Shown here piece after piece: positions 10,928-22,632 of a stretch of 64,000 nt of DNA. The stretch is from Microcebus murinus (lineage: Eukaryota; Chordata; Mammalia; Primates; Cheirogaleidae). Positions within the stretch are counted from its first letter, which is position 1. Each line of letters starts with the position of its first letter. Position numbers and translations under genes: made by a program. The notes beneath the pieces were generated by a model, which saw nothing but the letters and a program-made list of their open reading frames with translations, was not told where the DNA came from and did not search any database. The stretch covers positions 31,943,138 to 32,007,137 of the forward strand of contig NC_134124.1 of the NCBI RefSeq assembly GCF_040939455.1, in the 5' to 3' direction.

Positions 10928-11370
10928 TACTACTTTCTTATTGCTGCTGTAACAGGTGACCACGGATTTAGTGGCTTAAAGCAACACACGTTTGCTCTCT
11001 GACAACTCGGAGGTCAGAAATCTAAAATGAGTTCACAGGGCTACGTATCTTTCAGGGGCTCCATGAGGAGGATTCGTTTCCTTGCCTCTTGTGGCTTTCA
11101 TGTCCCTTGGCTCATGGGCCCCTCCTGGCATCACTCCAACCTCTTGCTGTGTTGTCACATCTCCTGCTACTCACTGCGACCTGCGTCCTATGATGAGCCT
11201 TGTGATTACATTTAGAGCTTACCTGACCCGTCTAGGATAACCCGCCCCACCTCTGGACCCTTAATTTAGTCACATCTGCAAAGTCCCTTTTGCCATGTAA
11301 GGTGGCATCCATAGGTTTCTGGGATGAGAACGTGGACATCTCCGGGGGGCCGTTATCCAGCCTTGGGAAC
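10928..11370 (-). mobile_element. MLT1-type solo LTR (ERVL-MaLR), old
   Basis: Reverse complement of the MLT1 LTR pattern: TTATTGCTGCTGTAACAGGTGACC, TAGTGGCTTAAAGCAACACA, GAGGTCAGAAATCTAAAATGAG, TTGTGATTACATTTAG, TAATTTAGTCACATCTGCAAAG, GAGAACGTGGACATCTCCGGGGGGCCGTTAT. About 440 bp and diverged. No internal retroviral coding sequence is attached. Confidence 0.82.
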
Positions 11371-11484
11371 AAGGCACATACAGCACTCAGCACACTGCCT
11401 GGCTCACAGCAACACCCAGTTGTTCTTAGCTACTGCTATTATGGCTTGTGTTTGTTTAGTTGTTTAGTCTTTTACAAATGACAA

Positions 11485-11650
11485 CCCAGTTTCATATCTC
11501 ATTTGATATTTGTAGCACTCCGAAGTCGGCATTATTACCCCCATTTCAGAGATGAACAATTCGAAGCTAAGAAAAGTTATGAGAATTACTGGAGCAAACA
11601 CATGAGTTCCTGGTGGATTCAGGACTCGTTCTTTCTTCACCCCCCAAACC
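11485..11650 (-). repeat. MIR SINE fossil
   Basis: TATCTCATTTGATATTTGTAGC, CCCCCATTTCAGAGATGAAC, then AAACACATGAGTTCCTGGTGG: reverse-complement MIR, moderately diverged. Confidence 0.6.
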
Positions 11651-12659
11651 TGCGCCCCCGTTTGCCCACTGCCTCCTACTTTTGCGTCTAGTTTGTCATT
11701 CTAGTATGGATAGTCTCTGCCATCTCTACCCCAGCACCCAAAGGTAGAAACATCTGTGTAAGCCTCCTGGTGCCTCTTGTGCTATACACCTCCTTGGAGA
11801 TGAACCAACAGAAAAATACAAGGCTGGGTCTGACCACAGCACCCCTCCTGCTGCCCCAGTCGGATTGCTGGCCCATGCTAAGCTATGGGGACACCCTGTT
11901 AACCTCATCTCATTTACCTCCATCTACTGGGGTGCTATTGTCCCAGACTGTAGCTTCCACCTCACTGCTCTGCTCCTTTGGAGATACTTTGAGAAAATGT
12001 GCTTTTCCCCCCAAATTATCCAGGTAGTGGTTAGGGGTTTTTCCCTAAGTAAATACTCATAATTCAGCACTTTCCATCAAGCTTCAAGCTTAAGTTCAGG
12101 GTCAAATTAATTCTATACATTTCAGGACTGTCCTGGTTTCCCCCTTTTCATATCAGTACAAGCTACTGAATGGGCATTTCAGCATCAACTAGAAACAAAG
12201 CCCTTCCCCCTCCCCATGCAATTTAAAAGACAGTCTACCTACCTCCCATTTCTCTCCTGTAAAGTCGTTGCCCCACCGTAAATACTGCATTTATAGCGAG
12301 TCTCACTTTGACCTGTACAGTATCCAGCTGTTCACCAGCTGTGCCATTATTGGAGCATAAATATCTCATGAAAAGGAATCGTTTTCCATATTAAAATGAT
12401 CCATTTGGACAATGCTACTCCTACCTATGGACCCCGTTTTTTCTCTCAAGTGTGAGCACTAGAAAAGGGGTATTAAACTTTTTTTCCAGGCCACTAGGGA
12501 TGAGTGAAATTACTATTGTTTCCATGGTGCCCAAATAGAACCTTGGTACCCTGAAAGAGTTTGCATGTCATCTTTCTCAGCTAAATACCAGGGTCCGGAG
12601 GCGAGACAAGGGCTCCCCAGCAATGGCTAATGCATGAGGATTCACATAATGGTCAGTGT

Positions 12660-12875
12660 CAGCGGTTGCAAACAACTGCCCACAGGCCACATCCCAGCTA
12701 CTGCAGCCTGTTCTTGTAAAAAAAGGTTTTACCCACTCATTTCTGTGTTGTCCATGGCTGTTTTTGAATGACAATGGCTAAGTAGTTGCAGCAGAGACCA
12801 TCTGGCCTACAAAGCTTAAAATATTTACTATCTGGCTTTATATATATATTTTAAAAAACCCTTTGTTGGCCCTTG
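12660..12875. mobile_element. hAT-type nonautonomous DNA transposon relic
   Basis: Starts CAGCGGTTGCAAACAACTG and ends near TTTGTTGGCCCTTG, with the internal landmarks ACTACTGCAGCCTG..., TTTCTGTGTTGTCCATGGCTG, TAGTTGCAGCAGAGACCATCTGG and AAGCTTAAAATATTTACTATCTGG. These belong to a very common mammalian hAT family whose consensus starts CAGGGGTCGGCAAAC. I do not recall its exact family name. No clear target duplication remains. Confidence 0.7.
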
Positions 12876-13025
12876 GCTGCTCTAGAACTGGACCATCCTG
12901 ATCCTGTCTTTGCCAGTGATTAAGTGTAACATGCTGGGCAAGTCACATAGCTGCTTAGTAAGAAGTGGGGTTAGGTTGGCGGCTTTCAAAACTTAAAAAC
13001 TCAAACAAAAAACACTTTCAGGAAG

Positions 13026-13041
13026 CCCCCCCCCCCCCCCC
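13026..13041 (+). repeat. Poly-C tract (C16)
   Basis: Sixteen uninterrupted C. An i-motif/G-run candidate and a likely sequencing-length artefact. Confidence 0.85.
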
Positions 13042-13217
13042 GTGGCGGTTAATAGGGCTGGGCTTCAAAAGCAGGCAGTCTAAGTCCCACCTAGAAGACT
13101 GGTCCCGATGCTTCTGGAACCTGCAATGCCGTGATGGAGTCAGAGCCTGGAGAAGGCCTTGTTCAAGAGACAGGGCAGGAGAATCTGCCTTCAGTTGGGT
13201 GTGGAAGGAACTTGGGG

Positions 13218-13407
13218 AGTGGTTCTCAAAGTGTGGTCCCCAGAGCAGCAGTGGCAGCACCTGGGAACTTGCTAGAAGTGCCTACGCTCAGGTCCCACCC
13301 AGATCTACTGAGTCAGAAACACAGAAACCTTGGGATGGGTCCCATCGTTGTGTGTTTAATGAGCCCTCCAGAGGAGTCCCATGCAAGCTCATGTTTGAGA
13401 ACTACTG
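13218..13407 (-). mobile_element. MER5A-type hAT-Charlie DNA transposon
   Basis: Left end AGTGGTTCTCAAAGTGTGG and right end TTTGAGAACTACTG are inverted repeats. Internal landmarks: ACCTGGGAACTTGCTAGAAG, TACTGAGTCAGAAAC, TTTAATGAGCCCTCCAG. It lies in the opposite sense to the copy at 6569-6757. Confidence 0.85.
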
Positions 13408-13734
13408 AATTAGGGAAAAAGCTAAGAACAGAGTTTTTACCTTAAGTGTAGAGAGCCGTATGCAAGATGCTCTCTTGCTACAACTGGGATCGAAGGCCTC
13501 TTTGGTGGAGGGCATGGTGTTCTCCCACTAAGGAAGAGGCCCAAGCTCTGAAATGGTAGCCAGTCCTCAACAGTGGTGGCGGTAACAACCTGGAGGGCTC
13601 CAACGTGGCTTCTGTCCCCAGGCCTCTGCTGTTCCCTGCAGAGTGTGAACATGCGGCTCCCCTTGCATCACTCGAGATAGCCATCTCTGATCCAGAGGAA
13701 CTATGTCCAGCTGCTGCCAACCCACCCTGGCAAC

Positions 13735-13915
13735 CTTAATAAGGCTGACATTTCCCTCTGTCTCCTCCGATTAGGCCATCGTTTTATCACTCTGTGCTTT
13801 CCTGGCTCTGGGTGTAATCTGCATGTTGTGTGTCCATAACACCATGTAATTGGCTCTAATGCAACAATATTATCTGTGAGCATGTATCACATAATTGCAA
13901 AATCAGGCATCTGCA
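13735..13915. promoter_or_regulatory. Possible conserved noncoding element
   Basis: Repeat-free sequence with clustered homeodomain/octamer-like motifs (CATGTAATTGGCTCTAATGC, CACATAATTGCAAAATC). Its look resembles deeply conserved intronic enhancers of developmental genes. This is inference from composition alone. Confidence 0.25.
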
Positions 13916-15147
13916 GTAAGTGCCAATGCAGCCTCCCAGCATGTCAACCTTCCTGGGTTACTCTTGGAAGCCCTCCTCTTACCCTCAACACAGAAGGGGA
14001 CCCAGACTCCTTTGGTCAGATTGATCCTCTTGGTGGACTGGCCCATCCATGGCTGTCTCAAGGTAGGTTGGCTTCTCCCTAAGTCTAGGTAAGCAAGGTG
14101 GTTCTCTCCTTAATGGCACCCAAGAAGGAGACTCTTGTTGAGTCATCAGCCACCATGACAACAGGATGTCTATTTTAAGTGGACCCGGAGATGCCCCGAC
14201 TTATACCTACAAATGTGGGTGTCCAATGGCTAGCACGCCAAGACTGGAAGAAAGAGCAATCTCTAACAGTGCCTATATCGAATTCACAGAGGTGGACACA
14301 GCCACAGTGGACAGACCCCTTTCCTGAAGAGCAGCAGAGTGTAAACACTGTGGCTGGACCCTGCGAGAAATACCTACACAGCTGATGAGGGGATGAGGGA
14401 TGACAGGCACAGAGGGGTTCTGGCAGCGTGTGGATGAAAGGGGAACAGTGGGGAGCTCACGGCTTAGGCAGGCAGGGCAGTGAGGACTGAAATTGAGGAC
14501 ATTGCAGATCCTTGGGGCTGTCCTTCAGGGCCCTGTTCTCCTCTCTGGCTCACGTGTCAAAGCAACACTGGCTCTTCGTGGTCTTGCTAGGTGACTGCCG
14601 ACTGGCAGCCATCACGGCACTGGGAGTCCAGGCCTACTGCGCATGACCAGGCCCTAAAACCCTCTCCGAGGTCCTAGGAATGTGAACATTACTGGCCGAC
14701 TCAGCTCTATTAGAACATGTGTAGATGGTTTCTCTTGGTGGGCTTGGCCCCAGGAGAACACACTGAATTACTCGGTCGGCCCACACAGGTTGGCAGAAGC
14801 ATCCCTAAGCCTCTTTCCCGGCTCAGGGCCTCAGGCTGCCCCCAGACCTCCTCCTCAGCACCCTGTCACTTTTAGATGAAGCTCCCTGCACTGTGTCCCT
14901 CCTATCATGGCTGAACTTGTCTTTCCTTCCCAGCTGTGAGCTGCCCTGATTTGCCCGGGGGTTCTCGGGAAACTCCAGATATCAGGGAGGAGGAGGATGT
15001 AGTAATGCCTCCTTTGAGAAAACCTAAACAGAATGTTACAGGCTCTCCCGTGAACTCTCTACTCCACTCTAATAAGCTGGACTAGTAAAGGATATTGCTT
15101 TGAAGTGGGCTTGCCAAGATCTGCCAATAAAGATGTCCACAACGCCC

Positions 15148-15410
15148 ATAATAATAGCAGTGATAATGCTGATACTAGTTGTTCAGTGTTTGCTACGTGC
15201 CAGCACCATGCTGCGCACTTTTCATACGTTATCTCATTTAATTCTCCCAACAATCCTGAGATGCTATTGTTATTTCCACTTGGAAGCCCAGAAAATTTCA
15301 ATGAACTCTGCCCAGAACACAGGTTTCAGAGCCGTGGGGCCAATATCCGAGGCCGGGAGATGTGATACCAGGACCTACGTTTTTAACCATTACACAAAAC
15401 TGCCTCTAGC
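15148..15410 (-). repeat. MIR SINE fossil
   Basis: Reverse-complement MIR landmarks: TTTGCTACGTGCCAGCACCATG, TTATCTCATTTAATTCTCCC, GAGATGCTATTGTTATTTCC, CGTTTTTAACCATTACAC. A relatively complete copy. Confidence 0.85.
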
Positions 15411-15944
15411 AGGATTGCCTTCAGGCAGTTGCTAACTGCCCAATGTCTGTGTCTTCCCAAGGTGGAGGCGAATCCTGCCAGTTTGTGGTGGACTCACCCT
15501 GTACAGCCTTTGAGGTGGCAGGGACCTCGGGGTTTGCCTGGCTGGGGGGCTGTCCCAAGGCAGGGGTGGCGCACACGCCCCTCCGTCCCTGCTGCTCCAA
15601 CACAGAGAGTGAGGACGGGGCGGGACAGGGCAGCTGGGTCTCAAAGCCTTTTGAGGTCAAGGTTTGGCTCCCACGTCTAAGAGTTGCCAAAAGCGCAGTG
15701 GCCCTTGTGTTGGATGGGCTGATTTTAGAGTTTTTAAGAATCCCCGAAGAACCAAGAGTACAGCTCTGCTACCCACGCGAAGCTTCTCTTTTGCCTGCTT
15801 GGAGGGGCCACGGGTCTCTGAGGCACAGGAGGTGGGCGGAACAGGAGAGGGGCGGGAAGGAGGGAGAGGGGAGACACACCGCTGGCTCGCCTGGCCCCGC
15901 CTGGGTGCTGCGTGTTACTGAGTTCCTTGATCTCCCTGCGGACC

Positions 15945-16400
15945 ATTTAAATTAAAGCTCATAACCATTGTGTGGGCATATAATGAAAACAACTGATGCT
16001 GCACTGATTAGTCCATTACTCTCAACTGTTAGAAAACATAATGATCTCACAAGGGGCCTTATTCACTGACGTATAGCAGTTGAGCTCTCATTTGACACCT
16101 CAAGTTAGCAGCCAAAGCAATAACAGCTGGGGTTTTTGTCTCAATATTTGTACCCGGCTCTAAAGTGATTTGGCACCGGGTGAGCGTTATTTTTAAACAC
16201 ACAGCTCTCACCGCCAAATAACATTTTAAATGGTCTCCAGGTGTCATGTAAAACCTACAGAAATAAATAAAAACAATCAGCTGCCAATTTGGGCCTTTGA
16301 TGATACGGACTCCTTAACAAAAGGGCTTGTCTTTGGTTCATCTTTCATTATATATTCGTATGATGACAGGCAGAAATTCATCTCCATCCACTCGGCAGAG
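15945..16400. promoter_or_regulatory. Possible conserved noncoding element
   Basis: About 450 bp free of recognisable repeats. Dense homeodomain-like and E-box/TCF-like words (ATTTAAATTAAAGCTC, ACTGATTAGTCC, CAATCAGCTG, CCTTTGATGATAC). No open frame of note on either strand. Candidate only. Confidence 0.3.
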
Positions 16401-16999
16401 CCTCGGTGTGAAAAGAAAAAAAAATAATGCCTCCAAAAAATGTTAGAAAGTAGAACATCAAAAGAGAAAGATGAATCCTCAAATCCTGCCACTGCTCAGT
16501 TAGAGGCGTGATGGCGTGAGTATTCACGGCGCCTCAGCGTTTTGGGTCCCTTGAATCTGAAGAACTGCTTACTCATTTATAGAGATGATCACAAATACTG
16601 CCCAGTGGTGATTCAGAATGGTTTACCTGCCTTCAATGATGGAGTTAACTATAAACTGTACCTTAAATGCCCACATGAATGAGATGGCCTTGGTCTCCCA
16701 ATTCTATTTCATCGTCTATACCTGGGGCCCTGGACAATCTTGTCCACTCTATTATTTAGAAGCCAGGCAATTGCCAGCATGCCAAGATGCCCACGTGGGC
16801 CAAGGATGAGAGGGTGACCTCCCATTTACATAGCTAGACAGGTCAGTTTGCAGGTGAGAAGGGGAGAAACGGACAATTTCCACCTCAGCTGCATTTGGTG
16901 CCAAGCCCAGTAAGAGAGAAAGAAAGGGAAAAGTTTTAGATGCCCACTATGTGTATACTATGCATGGACAGACAGCAAGGCTGTTTTGCGCCCTGCTGA

Positions 17000-17060
17000 A
17001 CAGCTAGAGTCTAGCCTAGCGTTTGGCACTCAGGGAAACTCAATATTTACTGAATGGGTT
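17000..17060 (+). repeat. L2/MIR tail fragment
   Basis: TAGCGTTTGGCACTCAGG followed by AAACTCAATATTTACTGAATGG resembles the 'CTCAATAAATATTTGTTGAATG' tail of L2. Short. Confidence 0.45.
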
Positions 17061-18314
17061 TGGTGACTTTCAACATAGGAAGGGTCATGTTTTTGGCATC
17101 TTTGATACAAATAAATTTCCACTCTGAACAGCCTTCTGGGCTAATCCAGGAGTACAAACTCAGTTGTCTGTGGGAGTGAGACTTGTCACACCAGTAAGTA
17201 GACTGAAGTGAACACAGCCTTACTGAGTGGGATGTCACTTCTTGTTTTGAGGGCTTGTGCTAGGCAGGAATGTGGGTGCAGTGTCTCCAGTTGTTTTTTT
17301 TTTTTTCTTTAAAGAGAAAGCCAGACATGTAGAATTTTCATATGAAGTCTCCTGGTTTTTTAATATGCGCAACTAAATCACCTTGAGGAACAAAACCCAC
17401 AAATGAAACACCTGGGGGCTGGATTTGGCTTGCAGGTGCCAGCTTTTGGTCTCTGAACCCAACACATTGACTCAACAATTTGGATCAGAAAAATGTACAT
17501 TAAGAAAATCAAATATTTTAATGGGATTATGGTGAAATGGGATCATAACCTTCCTTCTCTATTTCGTGTTCTGCAGGGCAGCCACCAAGCGAGACATGCG
17601 ACAGGAACCTACTATGCAGATGAACTGTCTTTGAATGACTGAAAAGGATTCAACATTCTTTTCCCCCACCACCATTACTTGGGGACAAAGAGCCCCGAAG
17701 AAGCGTCTGTTTATAAGGGAAAGGCTGGGTTCCACCAGGCAGGAGTGCCCTTGCCCGGGTTTGCATGCTGCTCATCAGTTCTGAGGCTAAACATATAAGT
17801 CCCTTCTATAAGTGTACAGTTCAGAACTCAGCCACTTCAGAGCTGTTAGCAGAAAAACCCGAGCAGGGTGCACGAGGTTCTGTTCCTGGGCTGAGATGCC
17901 AGAGAGGTCCTGCTTTTACCCTCTGACACTAGCAGGGAAGAGATTCTCTCAGGGAGCTGGGTGCAATTTACTCCTTGGGCTATTTGGGCCAGCACTAAAG
18001 GGCAGGGAACTCCTGTGCTTATTCTCTGGGACTCTGGTCACCACTGGTAGGTAGCCAACGATCAATGACGTGGAATCTGATCTCTTTGCAGATTGCCCTC
18101 TGCACAGCAACCTGGGGGGACACTGGGTGGGACACCCCCTAAGCAGTGGCCAAAGCCCTGGAGGGTGTCGCTCCCATGTGGAATGCAAAATGTTCCCTAT
18201 GGCAAAATGCTGGAGATTAAGGGATGGTGACAGGGACCGGACATAAAGGCTGGCTTCACTAATTCTCGCTTCCTGTCTGCTAATACAGGGGAAAGCAGAC
18301 GGCAATAACGAGCA

Positions 18315-18475
18315 TTGGGTAAAGAGCCAAAGGACCTGTTTTCTGGCCTGGTTCCTCCACGAATTTTTCCTATGTCTGTGGACAAGTCATTTAACCTTTC
18401 TAGGGGATTTTCTTTCTTTCAAAATGAAGTGGTAGAACCAGTTGACCTCCAGGGTCTTTCCAGCCTGCAATTTCA
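18315..18475 (+). repeat. MIR-like fossil
   Basis: GGCCTGGTTCCTCCACGAATTT, GACAAGTCATTTAACCTTTC and TTCAAAATGAAGTGGTAGAAC correspond to the MIR centre (GGCAAGTCACTTAACCTCTC). The 3' part is diverged. Confidence 0.55.
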
Positions 18476-20799
18476 CTTCCAATTCCAACTGGGTTGGTAT
18501 TGGCTCTAAACTGGCATTTCTGGATTGGGACTAATTTTCCAGACGGCAATAGAAGTGGTCATGGACGCCCAGCTCTGCCCAGCTCTGCACAAAGGCAGGA
18601 CATCTGGCCAAACTCTGAAAGTAGCAACCACCCCCACTGTGCGGCATGTGAAAATAGTTATGCAGGGTCGGCTCTTTTTCTTTCTGACTTTCTGCAGATA
18701 CCTGGCTCAGCTTCCGTGGGGTTAATGGGCTTGCTTCCCTAACCGGCTGCTGCATCTCTACGGGAGAGATTTTCCTGCCCAGTTGACTTTGCAGAAGTCA
18801 TTTGCAAGGCTGAGAGAAGTGAGTAATGGGGATCAGGAAATTAATGCAGGGAGGGTTTTGCTTTGGTGGGTGACAATTTTAATGATCACAGCTCCTGGGC
18901 TTCAATGGAAATGAGTCTTTTGTGGGTACAAGACCCAGGTGTTTAAATTAAGGCAGAGAAAGGAAAAAGTGGAGGGCGAGGGGAGTGGCAGATATTTCAA
19001 AGACTTACTTTTAGAAAATACAATGTTCAGACATTCTGCTTCTTAAGGATGGTGAAGTGGCCCGAGAGGTCCGGAGCAGGGTGGAGAAGCAGGCCTGGTG
19101 GCAGCTGTGGCCATTTGCAGACACCATGCCCTGTCCAAACAGGCACCCAGCGACACTCAGCTTTAAACCCGACCTGTCTTGCACGGTAGCCATGAGCTCA
19201 ATGTGGTGATTTTGAATGGGAATTAATTAAGCTTTCAAAAATTCAGTTTCTCAGCTGCATTAGCCACATGCAAATGCTCAAGATCACATATGGCCAGTGG
19301 CTCCCACACTGGACGGCACAGAGATGCAACGTTTCTTCCACCACAGAAAGTTCTGGTGGACAGCACTGCTCAGCTCAAGGTGACTGCAGCCACATGTGGG
19401 CCCCGGCTGTCACGGCTTCTAGAGATATTCACTGGAAGTTGAACTTACACACTGTTACATAAAATTACCTGAGTTTTACATGTTGGCAATGAATTCTATA
19501 TATTTTTTTTAAATGCTAGAAAGACCAAAATAATTTTTTAAAAGAATCAAACCCTATACCTGCTGGTTTCATTCAACCCAGGGGCCAACACTCGAGGTCC
19601 CTTGAATTCGTTATAAGTCAACAGAAAAAGGACTCGCTAGAGGTTTTCCACGATGAGTCTGAGGAATCCAAACATGACTTTGGAAAAGCAGAATCAGTGT
19701 TCCCTTCATCCCTCCTTCTCACCAGCCCTGACCCCCGAGTTCCTTCAAAGATAGGAAACGGAAGCTCAGGGAGAAGTGGAATCTTGCTCCAATTCTCTCT
19801 CGCTCTGCGCCTCCACCACCTTCTTTTCCTAAAGCCACCTAGCAGGAGGGGCCAATGTCCTGCTTGAGTTCCCAGGACCTTGGCTTTCGGGACTCCCTTC
19901 TACAGAGAGGTGGACTCTCGGCCACGCCAGCCTTGGGTGTCCGGGGTGGAATGGCAGCAGCGGTAGCAGGCAGGTTTGGCTGTTCTAGGGGACAAGGTTC
20001 CCTGGCTTGGACATCGCGAGCACCATGAGATAAGTACTGATTAAGAGGCAAGAAATTCACTACGCACACTCAAAGGCTGGTCACTGAAGCCGCCGCTGGG
20101 GCTTCAGTGAGGGGACAGAGAAGGGGCAGAGGCTGGCCCTCGGTGCATGGGCAACTCTGCAAATCAGCACAGGAGCTCTGTCTCAGGAGCAAACTGACCA
20201 CCCTACACATATGGCAGCTGTGTGGCACTTCCCCACTGGCCTCTGCACCCTGCCCCAGAGAAAACCCTCTGCGATCTTGCCTTAAAGATGCAGGGCTATT
20301 TTCCATTTAGTTTTAGGTGGGACAAAGTGAACCAAAAGGCTATACCCAAACCACGTTTGTCAAGCCCAAACTTCAGCCCGGAGACCTGGCAGCTGGGGTC
20401 TCGGTCGGTCCCTGGGGACAGCGAGACCTCCATGGCCCGACTCCACCTAAGTGCCCCTCACAGGAGAAGCCGTTAACAGGAGGTTTGTTGATTCAAGATC
20501 CTTTGTTGATGAAGAACAATGCAATTATCTTCACTATATAGCCTTTTAGCCCCGGAATGTACACCCATACATTTTCAACTCCAGAGACAAAACTAGCCTT
20601 TGGTCAACAGGAGAATGAAATCAACTGGAAACCACAAGGCACCCCCAGATTCTAGGCAGTTTGAGGGTTCAAGTGCTGCTTATTTAAATAGAAAAATTAT
20701 TTTAGATTTGAAAGTAATTTTTACTTTCTCCTTAAGCTGGTGTTCTCAAAACCAGGTAGTACCATCAAACTCTGAATCTGGGAGACTGTGGAGGAGATA

Positions 20800-21310
20800 C
20801 GTGTTGTGCAGCACAAGCATTTATAGAAAACCCACTTCCTTTCCTACTATTGTGAGTGCTGAATGGAAGTTACCAATGCTTTCTACAAAGGGCAGTTTTA
20901 ATCCTGCTTGCATGAAAAAAAAAATCACAATGTTCAGCACGGTACCAAAAAATAATGTTCCGGGAGATACTTAAAGATTTTCATTAAGCAATGACAGTTC
21001 TATATTCAGAACTGTGTCATGACTAGACACCCTGATCTCAAAGATTATTGAAACCAAATGTTTGCATCTGCCAGAGAAACGCAGGTGAAACATTTTGTAA
21101 ATTAAAACAAAGGAGTCTTTTCTCTGTCAGAACACACCAATTTTCACGTTAGTTCTGATTTTGTTCCTTATTAAAAAGAAAAATCAGCACTTAGCTGGAG
21201 AAATACAAAATCAAAGGTAATGTGAAGAGTGGACTATTTGAGTAAAATAACTGCATTGTTTAACAATTAAAATAATTCTAGTGCAACCATGATCTTGGTT
21301 CTGTTCAGGG
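20800..21310. other. AT-rich repeat-free stretch
   Basis: AT-rich sequence with homopolymeric A runs (20907-20917) but no interspersed-repeat landmark and no credible coding frame. I see nothing assignable in it. Confidence 0.4.
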
Positions 21311-21394
21311 ACATGACATATATAACAGAGATGCTAGAGACTGGGGTGGGGGGGCTCCAATTCAGTTAATTAACATCAACTTGATTGGGTGCAT

Positions 21395-21650
21395 GTACTT
21401 TAAAGGGCCACCTACTATGTGCCAGGCTCATGTGAGGTGCAAAGATAAGGCAGCGAAACAGTGTAAACTTCACCAACTTCCATTTTTCTGAGTATCCTGA
21501 TGAGCATCTGCTATGTACTAGGCTCACACCAGTGATGGCTCCTTTCACCCACACAACTGTCCTCCGGTGTGGATATTACTGTTTCCATTTTTTTGGTAAG
21601 TGAATGAACCCCAAGCCACCCAGTTTGGTGAAGCTGGGCTGAAAGCCAGT
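21395..21650 (-). repeat. MIR SINE fossil
   Basis: CCACCTACTATGTGCCAGGCTC then GCATCTGCTATGTACTAGGCTC, then GTTTCCATTTTTTTGGTAAGTG and AAGCTGGGCTGAAAGCCAG. The 'CTACTATGTGCCAGGC' word occurs twice about 100 bp apart, suggesting two overlapping MIR/L2 copies. Confidence 0.65.
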
Positions 21651-21949
21651 TCTTGGGGAACTGAACACCCTGAAACTCAACCTTGGCTTCGTACCTCCAC
21701 GTCTGGGGCAGTTTTGTGGAACTGGACGTGATACTGATTAAGCTGAGGTCACTAAGTTTAGATCTGAGTGCTCTATGGGGCCACTTTCCAAAAACCAAAC
21801 CACTAGAACTTCTGAATTATGATGGGTGTTAAGTACAGCCAGTAATCTCACTAATACCTGTAACTATTTCTACGGTATGAAAATATCTGGTAGATATTTT
21901 TTCGTTTTTAGTTTTGGTAGCACAGCAGTGACGAGTGATTTGCAGAGGC

Positions 21950-22150
21950 CCTGGTGGCAGGCAGAACTGGAAGAACAGTCCCCTTGTACTTGTCAGTGTC
22001 ACTCTGGGCAAATTCCTCAACTTCCCTAAGCTCACCTTCCTCATTGGTAAAATGAGGAGATTCCTAGGATGTACTTTGTAAAGTTGTGGTGAGGATTTAA
22101 ATAAGATACTACATTTTAATGTCGTATCACAGTGCCTGGAAAAAGCTCAA
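21950..22150 (+). repeat. MIR SINE fossil
   Basis: TGTCACTCTGGGCAAATTCCTCAAC, CACCTTCCTCATTGGTAAAATGAGG, TTGTGGTGAGGATTTAAATAAGA and TATCACAGTGCCTGGAAAAAG follow the MIR consensus in order. Confidence 0.85.
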
Positions 22151-22178
22151 AAATGGAGGTAGATTCTCAAAACTAGTA

Positions 22179-22516
22179 GGCCGGGCGCGGTGGCTCACGC
22201 CTGTAATCCTAGCACTTTGGGAGGCCGAGGTGGGCGGACTGCTCGAGGTCAGGAGTTCAAAACCAGCCTGAGCAAGAGCGAGACCCTGTCTCTACTATAA
22301 ATAGAAAGAAACTAATTGGCCAACTAATATATATAGAAAAAATGAGCTGGGCATGGTGGTGCATACCTGTAGTCCCAGCTACTCGGGAGGCTAAGGCAGG
22401 AGGATCACTTGAGCCCAGGAGTTTGAGGTTGCTGTGAGCTAGGCTGACGCCACGGCACTCACTCTAGCCTGGGCAACAAAGTGAGACTCTATCTCAAAAA
22501 AAAAAAAAAAAAAAAA
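22179..22516 (+). mobile_element. Lemur-type Alu SINE, full length
   Basis: GGCCGGGCGCGGTGGCTCAC start, both arms, and A tail to 22516. The linker between the arms contains AACTAATTGGCCAACTAATA and the right arm reads TTGAGGTTGCTGTGAGCTAGG. Flanked by a 10-bp target duplication with one mismatch (AAAACTAGTA / AAAAGTAGTA). It is antisense to SLIT3, the only full-length lemur-type copy here in this orientation. Its intact GC-rich 5' end suggests a fairly young insertion. Confidence 0.95.
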
Positions 22517-22534
22517 GTAGTAGATGCCCAAACA

Positions 22535-22632
22535 GGCAGGCTATAATGATAATATTCATAATAATCATACTAATAATTATTATATCATTGCATTATGTAT
22601 TATCATTGCATCATTATTATTAATTAATCAGA
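22535..22632. repeat. AT-rich low-complexity tract
   Basis: Repeated ATAAT/ATTAT words, with ATCATTGCAT occurring twice 20 bp apart. Immediately downstream of the Alu tail but separated from it by unique sequence. Confidence 0.7.
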
